A DNA stretch of 64,000 bases, from positions 1,357,361 to 1,421,360 of the forward strand of contig NW_014575563.1 of NCBI RefSeq assembly GCF_000708205.1. Direction: 5' to 3'. The stretch comes from Mixia osmundae IAM 14324 (lineage: Eukaryota > Basidiomycota > Mixiomycetes > Mixiales > Mixiaceae). The notes beneath the pieces were generated by a model. The model worked only from the letters and a program-made list of their open reading frames with translations, ran no database searches and was not told the origin of the DNA. Position numbers and translations under genes: made by a program. Positions 1 to 12,100 of the stretch are shown here, piece after piece; the stretch's first letter is position 1, and each line of letters begins with the position of its first letter.

Positions 1-1508
1 TGGCGAGAGTGGCTACTGCGGTCAGGCAAGCTTCGACGAATAAGAACATACTGAGCAAGATCATCAATCGCATCAAGATCACGCAAGACCAACACATACA
101 GCGTCAAATCATGCGACTGCACGGCTTCAGTCTCATGAATGGCGTACTGAACGAGTATCACGACGATCCGAATCTCGTCAAAGAGGTTCTCGAGATTCTG
201 ACGAGATGGCCACTGCTCAAGCGCAATAAAGTCGATTCGACTAAGATTGATCAGACCGTGCAGCGCTTTGTCCATTCGGAAGATGAGACTGTGAAGATCC
301 TGTCGACCGAGGTATGCCTCTTCATTCGAGATGCTGAGCGTATTTTGACCCCCGTCGTGTAGTTGCTGTCATCATGGGAGGAGCTCGAGGTGGCCTACCG
401 GATACCCAAAGGCTTAGCAGAGTCCGCGGATGCTCTCATGCGTACGAGTGCCGGCGACACCGAAGTCGACCGCAAGCGAAAGAGCATCGAGCTGGACAAG
501 ATCTTTGCACAAGCTAAACGACAGAAAGTTCTGGCAGACACTGGCGGTGTGCCGGAAAGCTGGAATATGAAGATCAGAGAGCGGACACCCGAAGCAGATC
601 GACGTCCCGTTGAGCGAGCAACGCCGTTGCGGAAAGGCTGGGAGTTCACAGTGATCGATCGAGGCGATGACAGACCGGAAAAGCGGTACTTTTACGTCAA
701 CGATCCCACGCAGAAGGAATTCTCGCAGATTCCGGCGGACGCAGCCGAATACGAGGAACATATCGAAGTCAGGTTGCGGCGAGAGCGGGTAGAGGAGCAA
801 CGGAAGCGTGAGGCTGAAGAAGCCGAAAGGCGCAATATCAGTAACATCATCTCTGCAGCGCGGACGGCTAAGCAAGCAGACGATCAGACTGCTGCTGAGA
901 TTGCTGCTGCCACATCGGCAGCTGAAGCCGCTGCAAAGCTCAAAGCAAAGCCTATCAAGATCGTCGACAAGGACACTCGTGTTCGCAAACTGCTCGGCAA
1001 TTACGTCGTCGAGCTATTCAACAAGTATCGAAAGAACAAGACGCTCAAGCTGAACGATGCAGAGTTCAAAAAATATGCCAAGCACATTACCGACGCCGTC
1101 TTTGCCAAAGAGAAACGAAGCGATAAGTATGCCACGACAGAGTATACGAAACTACCACCTCACAAGGAGAAGAAAGTCAAGGAATACGTACAGTCGTGGA
1201 TCAAACGAAGACACGAAGAGCAGAAAGCGCAGAAGCATCGTGCAACGGCCGCTTCCGTCTCATCCGCTTCTTCCGCCTCACAGCACGGCGGCGCTACGCT
1301 CGATGAAGCTGCCGATGCGGTGCCGGTCATCAACGATGCCGAATGCGACGGCGAACCTGTCGCCGGCTCACCTGACTCTGATCTCGACGGAGCTCAATCA
1401 ACGTTACTAGGAGGGGACGTCTCGCAGCCTGCACACGCCGACGTTGACGGGGACGACCTTGATGGCTCGCCCGTTGGATCCGGCTTAGATCAGAGTCTAG
1501 CTGCCTAA
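1..1508 (+). CDS. SET2: Histone H3 lysine-36 methyltransferase Set2, C-terminal part (5' end outside window)
   Basis: Exons 1..311 and 363..1508, with a 51-nt GT-AG intron (312..362) that falls between codons. The frame is open at the left edge, so the catalytic SET domain lies outside the window. What is visible is a TFIIS-N/Med26-like helical block (about residues 30-100, with LTRWPLLKRNKVDST), a degenerate WW segment starting at GWEFTVID, a lysine/alanine-rich linker predicted to be coiled, and an SRI domain (LLGNYVVELFNKYRKNK to VQSWIKRR). In the family the SRI domain binds the phosphorylated RNA polymerase II tail and couples H3K36 methylation to elongation. The acidic, low-complexity tail after the SRI domain is unusual. 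Identification rests on the order of TFIIS-like, WW and SRI domains. Confidence 0.88.
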
Positions 1509-1575
1509 AGCGCTCACTGTAGATGAAACTGCATCCCTTCATGAATCGCTCGTTACAATCTCTGAGAAAGCTCTA

Positions 1576-2706
1576 CTAAGCGCGCGTGACAGTGGCCATG
1601 ATCAAGCCAGAGGGTGATTCGACGGGCTGGAAGACCTCTGCCTCTGCTGGCTTGAGATTAGGCAGACCCATGAAGTCAAGATTGACGGCATGGTAGTGCT
1701 TGTTGGGCAGCTTGTAGGAGACGTCATAGACTTCCTTGTTGTCACTGATGATCTTCTTGCACATGTTGTAACTGGTCAAGTGTCAGCCGTGTCCTACTCT
1801 ACTTGTGCAGGGCCCTCACAGCGTAGCCTGAACACTTGCACTCTGATCTGTGGCAAAGGTGTCCAATGTCGTGTTGCGCACGGAAGTGGCGATGGCGGCA
1901 AAGTCTATGCCAAGCTTGTCTAGGCGGGTCAGCGTCAGGGGCTGCGGCGGGAGCGTGATGGTGTACGAGCAATCTACAGAGGTCGACAAGATCCTGTCGC
2001 TCACATCTGCGAGATCGTTAGTGCCAATGACTGCTGAACAGAATAGTGAGGCACCTGGCAGTGTACGATATTCGTCTGTATAGAAGTTTTCGAATGCAGA
2101 GCCACTGCTCTTGAGAACGAGCATATCTGTGATGCCCGACTTGACAGTGGCAGAGATAGCGTCGGTGCCCTTTGTCGCGTCTACGATGACGCCAATGAGA
2201 CGCTTGTCATCTCCGTCGCGGACGAAGGAGTGAGGATGAGCTTTGCCGGTCTCGGTGACGTTGATGCGAGTCCATTTGTGCTGGATGATGTCGATGTGGG
2301 CTTTGTGAATGTGAGCGTACTTTGTCACAAAGTGGATGCCGAGCTCGAGAGCGAACAGCTCAGGCGACAGGACGTGTGCTGACTTCTTGGCAAACACTGC
2401 AGGTCGATTGAGCTTGCTCCTGCTCTCTGACAGACTTGTGCTCACCATTGACGGTGTTCTTGCAGCTGTCTGTGGCTATCACAACAGTGTTGTCTGCCTG
2501 GGTATAGCTCACGTCGATATCCCTGTATGCGGCACAATCAGTCAGTGTGACTTTCATGCGCAGATGAGGGCCTTGTCGACTCACCCCTCGAGCGTAGCGC
2601 AGACTGTGTATTCGACCACATCGTGGTGCGTCGGACCCCTGACGATGCGGAAGACCCGAACTTTGTCCTTACCATATCTCGCGTACGTCAGTTTGACCTC
2701 TGCCAT
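1576..2706 (-). CDS. Uricase (urate oxidase)
   Basis: Four exons: 2706..2585, 2522..2446, 2396..1820 and 1771..1576, giving 323 aa. Introns are 62, 49 and 48 nt, and all junctions restore family blocks (ARYGKDKVRVFRI, SYTQADNT, SASVQATLYNM). The enzyme oxidises urate to 5-hydroxyisourate in purine catabolism and is normally peroxisomal. Visible family blocks include NFYTDEYRTLPG and NKHYHAVNLDFMGL. The protein ends in VTRA, which is not a recognisable SKL-type peroxisomal signal. The start ATG at 2706 opens directly on the conserved N-terminus. It is divergent from the tRNase Z gene, with 244 bp between the start codons. Confidence 0.93.
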
Positions 2707-2950
2707 CTTGACAACAGCGAACAGTCGAATTTGAGCAAGGTCTGATAGTCGAGATAGTCGATGGGTGGGCATGCTCCTTATCGACGCCACCCTCGGGCAG
2801 ATGCCCCGGGCACGCGGCATCGTCTCCAGGTGGCGTTCAGCAGTCGTCGACCTGGACGGGCCACGTCACATCAGTACATGACTCAAAAGAAACCATCGCT
2901 CGTACTCTGACCTGGCCCGCGCATCTGCGTAGTTCATGCGCTCTGCTCGA

Positions 2951-4226
2951 ATGGTCGACAAGATCTCGATCCAGTTCTTGGGCACAAGCGCCGGCAAGGT
3001 ATGACAGCCGATCGGTCAGGCGCACACACTCTCAGTGAGCAGACAGGTAGCCCTGCAAGACTCGCAATGTCTCGTCCCTCGCGCTTCGACTGGATGGAGA
3101 TACGATCATCTTCGACTGCGGCGAGGCGACACAGCATCAGCTCATGAAGACGACGATCAAGCCATCGAGCATCTCTAAAATATTCCTTACCCATACGCAC
3201 GGTGATCATGTCTTTGGTCTTGTGCCGCTCTTGACCTCCTTTGGCCACTCTGGTCACATCGTACCTGGAGAGCCGCCGGCCTATATTGATGTGTACGGTC
3301 CGAAGGGCATCAGAGAACTCATCCGCACAACGCTGAGGATATCTTACTCAACATTGGCAAAGCGATACCGCGTGCACGAGCTACTCTTTGCGGAAGAGCA
3401 GCCATACACAAACTCTGATATGCACTCCTCAGAAGATGAGGGTACTGATGTGCATCGCGCGCCCGATGGGACTTGGCCAGTCTGTCATACCGACGACTTT
3501 GTGGTCAAGGCTGCTCCAATAGCGCACACGGTGCCTTGCGTAGGGTACGCAATACAAGAGCGAGCACGACGGGGCAAGTTCGACATGGCTCAGATAGGTC
3601 CTAGACTGGGCGCAAATGCAAAAGCGCTCAAAGCACGCGGGATGAGCAATCCACATACCCTACTAGGCGTGATACAGCGAACGGGCGAGCCTATTACGCT
3701 CCCAGATGGTACTCGGCTGGATCCTCCATCCGATCTGCCTGGTCGCAAGATCGTCATCTTGGGCGACACATATGAGCCTTCCGAAGAAATGGCTCAACTT
3801 GCGCTTGATGCCGATCTGTTGGTGCACGAGGCGACCAACGCTTGGCTTCCGCAGCACGGGGCAAAGCCAGAGGATACCATGGAAAGTGTCCGACAGCAGG
3901 CTCGCGATCGGGGACATTCTACAGCCGAGGTGAGTTGCCCTGCTATCTGCGATCGTTAGCACACATTGATATGGCCACAGATCGCTGGCGCCTGGGCGCA
4001 CAAAGTCAGAGCGCGCGAACTCGCGCTCAATCACATCTCGTCACGCTACAAAGGCCCCGTCGACGGAGAGACAGCGGAGCCGGAGACTCTGCAGATCATG
4101 GATGCTATCAGCAGGCTAGCATCAGATGCTTGGCGAAGCGGCAAGCAAGCCATCGTTGCGAGCGACATGCTGACAATCGACGTCCCGTTACCACCGCAAC
4201 CTCAGGCCGGAGCCCCGGCTTATTGA
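2951..4226 (+). CDS. tRNase Z, short form (tRNA 3' processing endonuclease)
   Basis: Exons 2951..2998, 3051..3929 and 3981..4226, giving 390 aa. Introns of 52 and 51 nt both fall between codons. The first 48-nt exon encodes MVDKISIQFLGTSAGK and splices to PCKTRNVSSLALRL, the usual metallo-beta-lactamase start. The zinc motif is LTHTHGDHVFG, followed by a GDT metal-binding aspartate motif near residue 265 and GHSTAE near residue 320. The enzyme cleaves the 3' trailer of pre-tRNA before CCA addition. The length fits the short ELAC1-like form rather than the roughly 800-aa long form. An insertion rich in D and E (around HSSEDEGTDVHR) is lineage-specific. It converges on the HMG-box gene, with 218 bp between the stops. 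Confidence 0.92.
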
Positions 4227-4444
4227 TTTTAGACTGCAAACGCCTTTCTTGTGTGATGCGTGCACAATCAGCGCAGTAATGTACAACAATTTTACTGAAG
4301 CGTACTGAAAGTACGGAATGCGAAGTTCTGTTTGCGATGCGTATGCGCGTGCGCTGCGAGAAGCAGATTACACTTGTGCTGCGAAGTTACACTTGTTGAT
4401 TCAGACCTTGTGCTGCTTTCCAGCTCACACAAGGCTAATAAATG

Positions 4445-6186
4445 TCAGTAACGAAAGCCAGATTGACTTCCGTGTACCGACGGGTATCCTGGCGGGTACT
4501 GAGGAGACGGCTGTTGGAAGTGGCTGCCGTAAGCAGCCGGCAGTTCGCCTGAATGGTTTGCTGAAGATGAAGGCATGGGATAGGCTCTTGAATGAGCCCA
4601 GGCATTATCGGCACCTGCTTGGTGCGGATTCTGCTCGGGACGATCTCTGGTGATCATCCTCGGCATCTGGTAGTGCTGTCCGTATGGACCCGGGGAAGGG
4701 CGGCCCAAGAATGGCGCCGACAGTAGTGAGGATTGCGGAAGGGAGACCTCGTACTCTGCTGATTGTCCTGTAATGTCTGGACAGGGTGGTGCTGTTTGTT
4801 GTGGCGTCAAGATCGGCTGGATATGCGGCTGCTGTAGCTGCTGTGTCGCACGGTGCCAGTCCGATTGGTCGTACATGGAATAATCTGACGAAGGATACGC
4901 CGATGTTCGTATGTCACTGATGAATGGTGCATTTGCAGGTGGCAATGATGGGTTGTGCATATGCAGAGTGCTAGTCTGGAGCTCTGGCCGACCGCGAAAC
5001 TGCGGCACAGGCGTCGGATGCATTGCTGGCATGGCTTCAGAAAGCTCGCTTTGTGGGGCCGCGGAGTACGAGTAAGTGCGGTATTGCATAGCGTGAGGCG
5101 GTGGCGGCGCGCTGAGTGTACCTGGTATAGGCTCAACATCCGATATACCTTGCCGATGCTGAGTAGTCGGCGGCACAGATTTCGTTGCTGCTGATTTCCG
5201 GACGGCCCCGTATGGCTCACTTGGCGAGATCTTGCGCTTAGCGTTGCTACTCTTACGTCTGACATATCTGCTGGAGAGCCTCAGAGCATGCTACGTCCTG
5301 TCGGCCGAACCTACTGATACGTTGGATTGTCTTCCTTGAATCGCTCTTTATTCTGCTTGGCTGCAACCGTGTATACCTCGCGCTCGTGCTGTCAAGTCCT
5401 TTCAGCACGAAAGCCATTGCATGTCTGTGGAACGGACTTCGCTCAAGCTGCGCCATCGTTGACTGAGATGCTTGCTAAGCTCGGCAGTCTTCACGCCAGG
5501 ATACTCGCGGTTGAGCTTGGGGCGCTCATAGCGCGAGAAGAGCAAGAATGAATTCAATGGTCGTGGTGGCAGACCGTCTTGTTTATCTTTCTGCTCTGTC
5601 AAGCCTATGATTGCATCCCAGATGGGCCTTTGGCTGGGGTGAAGTAGGTCCGCGGGAAAGGAAGCCTCTTGAGCACGCTGCTTACTCGATGCTGTCGAGG
5701 CTTCCGAACGCGAACCGTCAAGCGAGGGTGTTGTGAGGCCAGTGGATCTATGTGTCATGGTCGTGTCGGTTGGAGACAGAGAAATCGAATTCCGGCCTTC
5801 AAGCATAGTTGCCGCAGAGGCTGATGACACTTCGACACCGGCCTGATCCGACAAAGCTCCGCTGACAAAGGGAAGCACAAGGCGCTCCTCATCGCTGGCA
5901 AGTTGAGCTGCTCTGGCGTTCGCCAGCGCCTGATGAGCTCGTTGCCATCTGATGTCCTCAAAGCCAGCGACGGAGGCGGACATGCCCGGCACGGCAGCCT
6001 GATGATCTGGGGCCGCGCAGCATCAGTAAGGTGTCTCGATCGACGCTCACACCGGACGAACGACTGACTCTGTCGTCCTGAGGTCCCAGCGAGCTGGCAC
6101 TCTCACTGGAGCTCCCACAAAACGGCCTTCAATGGGATGATGATAGAGTGAGCAAAGACTTCTTCGATGTTGGCGCGTTTGAGCAT
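4445..6186 (-). CDS. HMG-box (MATA-HMG/Ste11-like) transcription factor
   Basis: The core exons are clear: 5998..5438, 5388..5315 and 5267..4445, with introns of 49 and 47 nt. They build an HMG box from RPLNSFLLFSRYERPKLN through RWRSLSEHEREVYTVAAKQ and FKEDNPTYQYVRRK, followed by a basic stretch (NAKRKI). Two short upstream exons, 6186..6107 and 6069..6051, are tentative; they use GTGAG donors and would give 518 aa. If they are wrong, translation starts at 5983. The C-terminal 250 residues are rich in P, Q, S and Y, as in an activation region. The box resembles fungal mating and sexual-development regulators, but which one cannot be told from sequence. No mating-type partner genes lie beside it. 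Confidence 0.8.
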
Positions 6187-8428
6187 GACGCCTCCCGACC
6201 CAGGACGTTGACAGGTCGATCGGTGTCGTTTGAAGCGCGCCGGCTGAGAATTATTCAATAGGGACCTGTCTTGCTCCGCATTGATGAAATTAGGGTACGC
6301 CTCTCGCGATTGAAGCCTTCCTCCTGACTTTGCTTATCGCCGTCCGCACAGACAGGCAGCGCACAAATGCCATCTGTCACGGGATTTGCCTGACGATCAT
6401 TCGGCTTGTCCCTGACTTCAATTGGATCTGGTAGGCTCGAACACGCGAGAGTCTCGAATTGAGCTACAATGATTCATCGGCACCACTTGCCTTGAGCTAC
6501 CGTTGGCTGCCTCTGGCGAGGTGAAGCTAGCCCGCATTGCTGCCTGACGATGTCTTGCTCGCGTGCCGCGCAGCCCTTAGTGCCATGTCTTGTCAAAACT
6601 CATTTACCGCCCTGGAAAGCCGTGCTGGCTCAATTGAAAGCAGTGGTATTTGCGACTACCACCAGGGCAAGAATGCGCATTCTCGAAACCCAATTCCCTA
6701 CTCTCTTCGATGTCCGAGGCCGGGCGAGCGTGGAAGAAGAGGCGTTTCATTCATTTCTGACGATTCAGTTGGGCTGTCGGGCGAGATCGCCAAGGCTCTC
6801 GTTCGGGGACGTGATCAACAAGCCGCACACGATCACATGCACACTACTGTGAAGGTGCCCCACAGTGCTGTTTGAGAACGACGAGGCGTGCTCGACGGAT
6901 TGAGCATGGTGTTGAGCGTTTGCATCTGAGATCCCGGCCGGCACCGTTGGCTCCACCCCGCATGGTCTGAACGAGTCACATGGCTAATGCTACGAGCCGC
7001 GTTATGCTTGCCGGAAATCGCCAGCGAAGTATGCCAGCCGTGAGACCTTTTGCATCATTCGGAGAGGACCTATCATGACGGAGGACGACCACTTTCTGGA
7101 CGAAACGTCGAACAACGTACATGGGCAAGGCGCGGCCAATGCCTCGGGCATCATAGTGGGCATGACGCAGCACCGGCTGGCACACGATTATGAAGGCAGC
7201 CCGATCGACTTGTACTGCACCCATGCGCGATGATGGAATGCGCGCCGACGTGAGTGTGCATCGCACGGGAGATGGCCGCCCCATGATATGCAACAAAACA
7301 TGCGACAAAAGCCTGAAGATGGCGGCTTGCAGTCACAGATTGCTCGGTTTTGCAGAGGCTTGACCACGGCGCGCTTCCTGTCGCTGATGTGAGCGTCTCT
7401 TTGCCCCTCATCACTGTGCTTGCCCCTCATCACTGTGCTCGCAAGCTTATTGGCCAAATGAATGCATTGCCGTAGCCTTGCACGTCTGATAGTAGTACAG
7501 CGACCTGCTTGACGACTCTGCGCTGGGGATTTGCGTTGATGCGTAGGCGACGCAGTCCGAGCCTTGGGTCAAAGGGTGCGCTGTAGGAGACTGCCGGCTC
7601 CTGCGAGGCTTGGGCGCAGATCAGGATGCAGCTCAGCAGCACAAGCTCCGGCGCGTTTTGCAAATTTGCCGCGGCAACAACGCTCCAGATTGTACGCTTC
7701 TGTCTGCTGTGAATGGAATCAGCCAAAGCGCTCAGCCAGTGAATGCTCTCGTCCAGAACGCCCATTGGTGCTAGACGTCGCTCTGCTGCTGTCCTCAACG
7801 CCTGGCTGAGCTCGACCGTCTCGTCGCTCGACTCTGCAGCAGACGCCTACCAACCTGTGAGACCTCGCAGCATGTCAACCTTGTCCGAGCGAGCCCGTTC
7901 TCGCGGTCGCAGCGCTCATTGAGACATACTCAGCGCAATTCTCCTCTCGTCTCAAGAGTCGCATGATCGCGGTGCCTAGGTTGCCACTTAAGGGGCAGCA
8001 GTCTCACGGCCCTTCATATAAGAGCTCGCGTGCAAGCGAGTCGGACGACGCTGAAACCCATCCTGTGCTGGGTCGCTGCGGCATCAGATTGAGCTCAGTC
8101 ACTCAAGACAGGTTTCGCCTCACTCAATCGTCTCATGGTCGCAGCAGCACTCATCGCAATCGCGTTCGCAATGGTAACAATGCTCTATCCGGGAACGTGG
8201 TCATGACAGCGACTGTGAATATCCATGTTGACACTAGTATCTACTCACGGCGCAGAGAATGGCTGCCTAAACCGCTTCCGCGCGCATGGAGGTCTTAAGT
8301 ATCGTAAAGGTATCAACAGGACCTCAATCGTTTTGATCTGTTGTCGTGCCATCACGAGCCTGTTTCATGACTCTCAGGAGCGTTCGCTGAGCGTTGACGA
8401 GCTTCTCTGGAATGTCTTTTACATGCAT
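6187..8428 (+). other. Gene-poor stretch of 2.2 kb
   Basis: No gene with a recognisable family was found here, which stands out in a window where most gaps are under 400 bp. The best open frame is on the minus strand from about 7870 to 7430, reading through LRTAAERRLAPMGVLDESIH and KRTIWSVVAAANLQN; it could be one exon of an unknown gene. It matches no family known to me and the upstream splice is not clear. A 19-bp tandem duplication lies at 7402..7439. The stretch could hold the HMG-gene promoter, a non-coding transcript or an orphan gene. Confidence 0.4.
7402..7439 (+). repeat. Two-copy 19-bp tandem repeat
   Basis: The unit tgcccctcatcactgtgct occurs twice, head to tail and without mismatch, at 7402..7420 and 7421..7439. 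It lies in the gene-poor stretch, next to the end of the minus-strand open frame. It is probably a recent slippage or unequal-exchange duplication. Confidence 0.95.
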
Positions 8429-8999
8429 TCATGTGATGAGATAGGCATCGTATATCACCATATCCTGGCCTGAAGGCGAGATAGTACGACCGGCACTAGC
8501 AATCAAGATGGCACTGTTGAGCCAAGCGTGCTTGCACTGTCGGTCTGTTTCTGCTTTGATAGACAGCCGCATGGAGTATGCTGACGCGGGTACGCTAGCA
8601 TCTGTAGATAGCGAATCGAGCACATCGATCTGTCCGGTCCGGACGCCATTTGTCTGTAGGTAGATAATGGCACCGTCGTCGGTCTCTATACCATACCGCG
8701 TATCGAGCAGGGAAGTGCGCGTTCCAGCTGCCACATCGTCAGACGAAGTGAGCCAATCTGCGCCGCCTGGCAAAAGCCGTCCTCTGTACCACGTGTGAGC
8801 TTCACAGTGAAGGCGCAACGCAGCTTGCGCACTGTATGCAAGGACCCGATAGACTTCCTTCGCGGAACGAGACCATGTAGCGCACAGCACCTTGAGCCGT
8901 CTGGCCGACCTTGCGCAGCGGATCGAGCGTGACTTCGAGGTGGAAGGCAAAGTCAAGTCTGGGCACGGGCAGCGTGTACTCTGGTCGCAGCCAAGTCAT
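8429..8999 (-). CDS. DUF3237 family protein
   Basis: Two exons, 8999..8833 and 8783..8429, with a 49-nt intron; 173 aa. The splice restores the family core GPCIQGRLLPGGADW, followed by DTRYGIETDDGAIIYLQTNG and a C-terminal block HAWLNSAILIASAG ending in DAYLIT. DUF3237 proteins are small beta-rich proteins of unknown biochemical role, common in soil bacteria and fungi. There is no signal peptide or membrane segment. The start ATG at 8999 gives the usual N-terminal strand (YTLPVPRLDFAF). It is divergent from the USP-like fusion gene, 172 bp away. Confidence 0.8.
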
Positions 9000-9171
9000 A
9001 TGTGTCGGCTGCTCTGATGTCTAGCAGTCTGCGAGTGGTCGAGGATATGCCAGGAAGGATGGGGTAGGTGCGTGAGAGCAAGCGAACGAGCTTTTTCCAC
9101 ATCGCGACTGCACAGACGGCCGACGGTCGACCCTCGTCATAGCGCTCACATTGCGTGCTGCACCGTCCAAG

Positions 9172-12100
9172 ATGGGCGACAAAGTGAAGCAGCTGATCGA
9201 GCTGGGCTTTGACGAGGCAAGCAGCAAGGCTGCCCTACAGGTATGCAGTCAAATTTTGGTCAGTCTCTCAAGGCTGATCATGCATGACTGGTCAGCGTTT
9301 CCCAGACTCGATAGAGCGAGCAGTCGACTGGATCTTCAACAATCCTTCAGACAACCTAGATGGGCATGCTTGGGACCCACCTGCGCCAACGCTCGAGTAT
9401 GCGCCGCCTGCACCAAGTCGACGCACGTCGCAAGATTATACTGCCTTGGATCCTCAGTCTCATGCGGCCGTGCAGGCTGCTCTGCAGCAGACAGCGCTCA
9501 ATCAGACCTCAGCAGCTTCATCGAGCGACTGGCAAGATTCTCCAGCCTATCACACAGAGTTTCACTCAGGAACAAGCGAGATAGCTCGCAATTTCATCGG
9601 GCCACCCAACTTGACAAGAGATCAGCCGCTCGCAATCATGCCCCCGGCCGGTCAGTCTGATGCGCGTAGCAACACATGGGCTACACCCACGGATGATGAC
9701 GACGAGATGGAAGCTGCGATCAGAGCATCATTGCGTGATCAGCAGGGAATCAATGACCTCGTTGACGAAACCACAATGGCCTCCAATCTCGCTTCCTGGG
9801 GTCAGCCGAATGCGACACAGGGGCGCTTCGCTGGACCAGGAAGCGACAACTCTGATCACATCGTGCAAGCGAGCCTGCTCAATCTGCCGAGCACGCAGAG
9901 CCATACGACAGCATCTCAGCTTCGTGACGGCCAACACGCGCTCCGAACTTTGCCCAGCGAACGCTTGGTCCGGAGTGACCTTGACCGGCCCATGGTCGTG
10001 CATACATTCTCGCCACACACCGCTTTGCTCGCTCCGCTCTTGATTGGCCTGTACGAGTTGCGCTCATTCCGCCAAGCTGTCCTGTCCCTTGATTTTGGCG
10101 AGCTCGCATCAGATGACATTGACACGGACTACTGGCAAGGTGGAGCGATTAGTGAAGCCTTGAATATTCGCATGGCTGCACTGCCCGCGCAGGTCCGCGC
10201 AATCGCTTCTTTGCAACGTCTCTTTGCGTTCATGGCACTCAGTCACCGCGCAATCATCGTTCCCAACGATTTGCTGAGCACGATTTCAGACTTGCCGCCA
10301 CGAGAGCGAGATCAGGCAGTATTGCCAACAGTCACCGCAGAGAACCCTGTGGTCGATATGACCAGAGTATTCGAAGCGATCGCGGACGCCTGGTCTTACA
10401 CTTGCGAATACCATGCCAAGCTTGCCATTGACGCAGGCCAAGATTCGGCGCAGGTCGAGCAACTCTTGTGGAACAGTAAGAGGTCAGTCTGCCTCATACC
10501 TCGCAGAGAAGAGACTGACGCCTCGGAAAAGTATCTTATTCCATCGAGGGCAAGAAGGCAATGAGGATCATCCGCAATCGATACTCGACGCAAGTGCGCG
10601 AGCTGCTCTGGATATCTATCACGATCCCAAAGAGTCTAGCGATGTCTATATGGCGCACGCACAGTCTCGCTCTTTTGCCTGCGAAGAAGGGATGTCCCTC
10701 ACTCACCCTGCCAATACCGTCGTGATGCCGATAAGAAGACCAGGCGCAAACCACACCACCTTCTCAGACATCGAGCCATTGACCATCAATCTTGAGCTTT
10801 TCTTGGATCGCTACTTGTATGGCAAAAGGCAGGCAGCTCAGCAGCTTCGCGAGCAAGCTGATCAGAAGCGCAAAGCCAAAGTAGTACTGCAGGATAAGCT
10901 CAAAGCGATAAAGGACCCAGACGGTAACGATCACATCGAGCTCATGGAGAAAACGCGCAAGTACCTGTTCATGATCTCGCAAGAATGCGATGACGATGAG
11001 CGGCAAGCTCGTCAGCAGAAGATAATTGCCAACCTTGAGATCGCGATTGCTCATGCCCACAGAGCGGCGGAATGTATGCCATCCGTGTCTTATCTGGTAA
11101 TAAGCTCAGAAGCTGGTTTGCAGACTACAAGAGCGGCATCGCAACTTTGCAGACAGAGCTAGACGGACTCTATAGCGGAGAAGAGTGGTCCCAATGCGGT
11201 CCATACCAACTGCGAGCTATGCTGCTGCATACAGGCCCTTACCCAAAGCACGACGCATATCATACCTATATCTGTCGACAAGATCGATGGTGGCGCATCG
11301 TTGAGTCTGACATCAGTGCTGTCCACTCTCTCGAGTCGCAAGTTCTGAATACCAATCTGGGCGTCATGATTGGCTCGGGGCCATGCTTCCTTCTCTACGA
11401 ACGCCAAAGTGCGCCTTCGCTCGACAGTGTTCGCCCGAACTTGGCCAGCATCATCGCCAAGGACAATGCGGTACTTGCTGCAGAGCATGACTTGCAGCTG
11501 CACGCGTCGTCTCTTCCGCAGCCCGCTGAGCAGGTCGACGATGTTGCGATGGCCGTAGAGGACGCGATCCTGCCAGTCAGCGTTGCCGGCGCTGCAGAAG
11601 AGGTCATGCAGCTCAGAGGAGGCTCGCTAGCGACAAAGGAGCCCAATGCCGCTCTCAGAGAGTCTGGAAGAGGAGGTGATGACGACGACGAAGATGACGA
11701 AGATGAGCAAGAGGGCCTTACGGGCGTCGAGCTCGGCTTTGCAGAGCCGATCGAAAAGTCTCTCGATCCCGTCGCCATGGTTGGCAAGCTCGGCGGCGCG
11801 CCTCTTTGGCTCAACCCTGCCTTGCCGCTGTCACCGGACATGACTCAGTGCGGCGTCTGCCGCTCGCGTGCGATGAGATTCTTGCTTCAGCTCAACGCGC
11901 CGGTAGTCGATTCGACACAAGCGCCTTATCGGGCGATCTACGTCTATACTTGTCCGAATGGCCGCTGCGTCAGCATAGATGCCTCTCGCGCGACGCGTGC
12001 CTGGCGAATACAGTTGGCAGAGGGCGGACCCTTTGGTCTCGAAAGTGGGACAGCAGGATCCGCAGATGTTCGGACGATGCGTCAGAAATGCCATGCCGTC

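Noticed and set aside
11640-11720. Acidic repeat (gatgacgacgac...) as a stand-alone repeat element
   Set aside because: It is the D/E-rich linker of the fusion protein, in frame.
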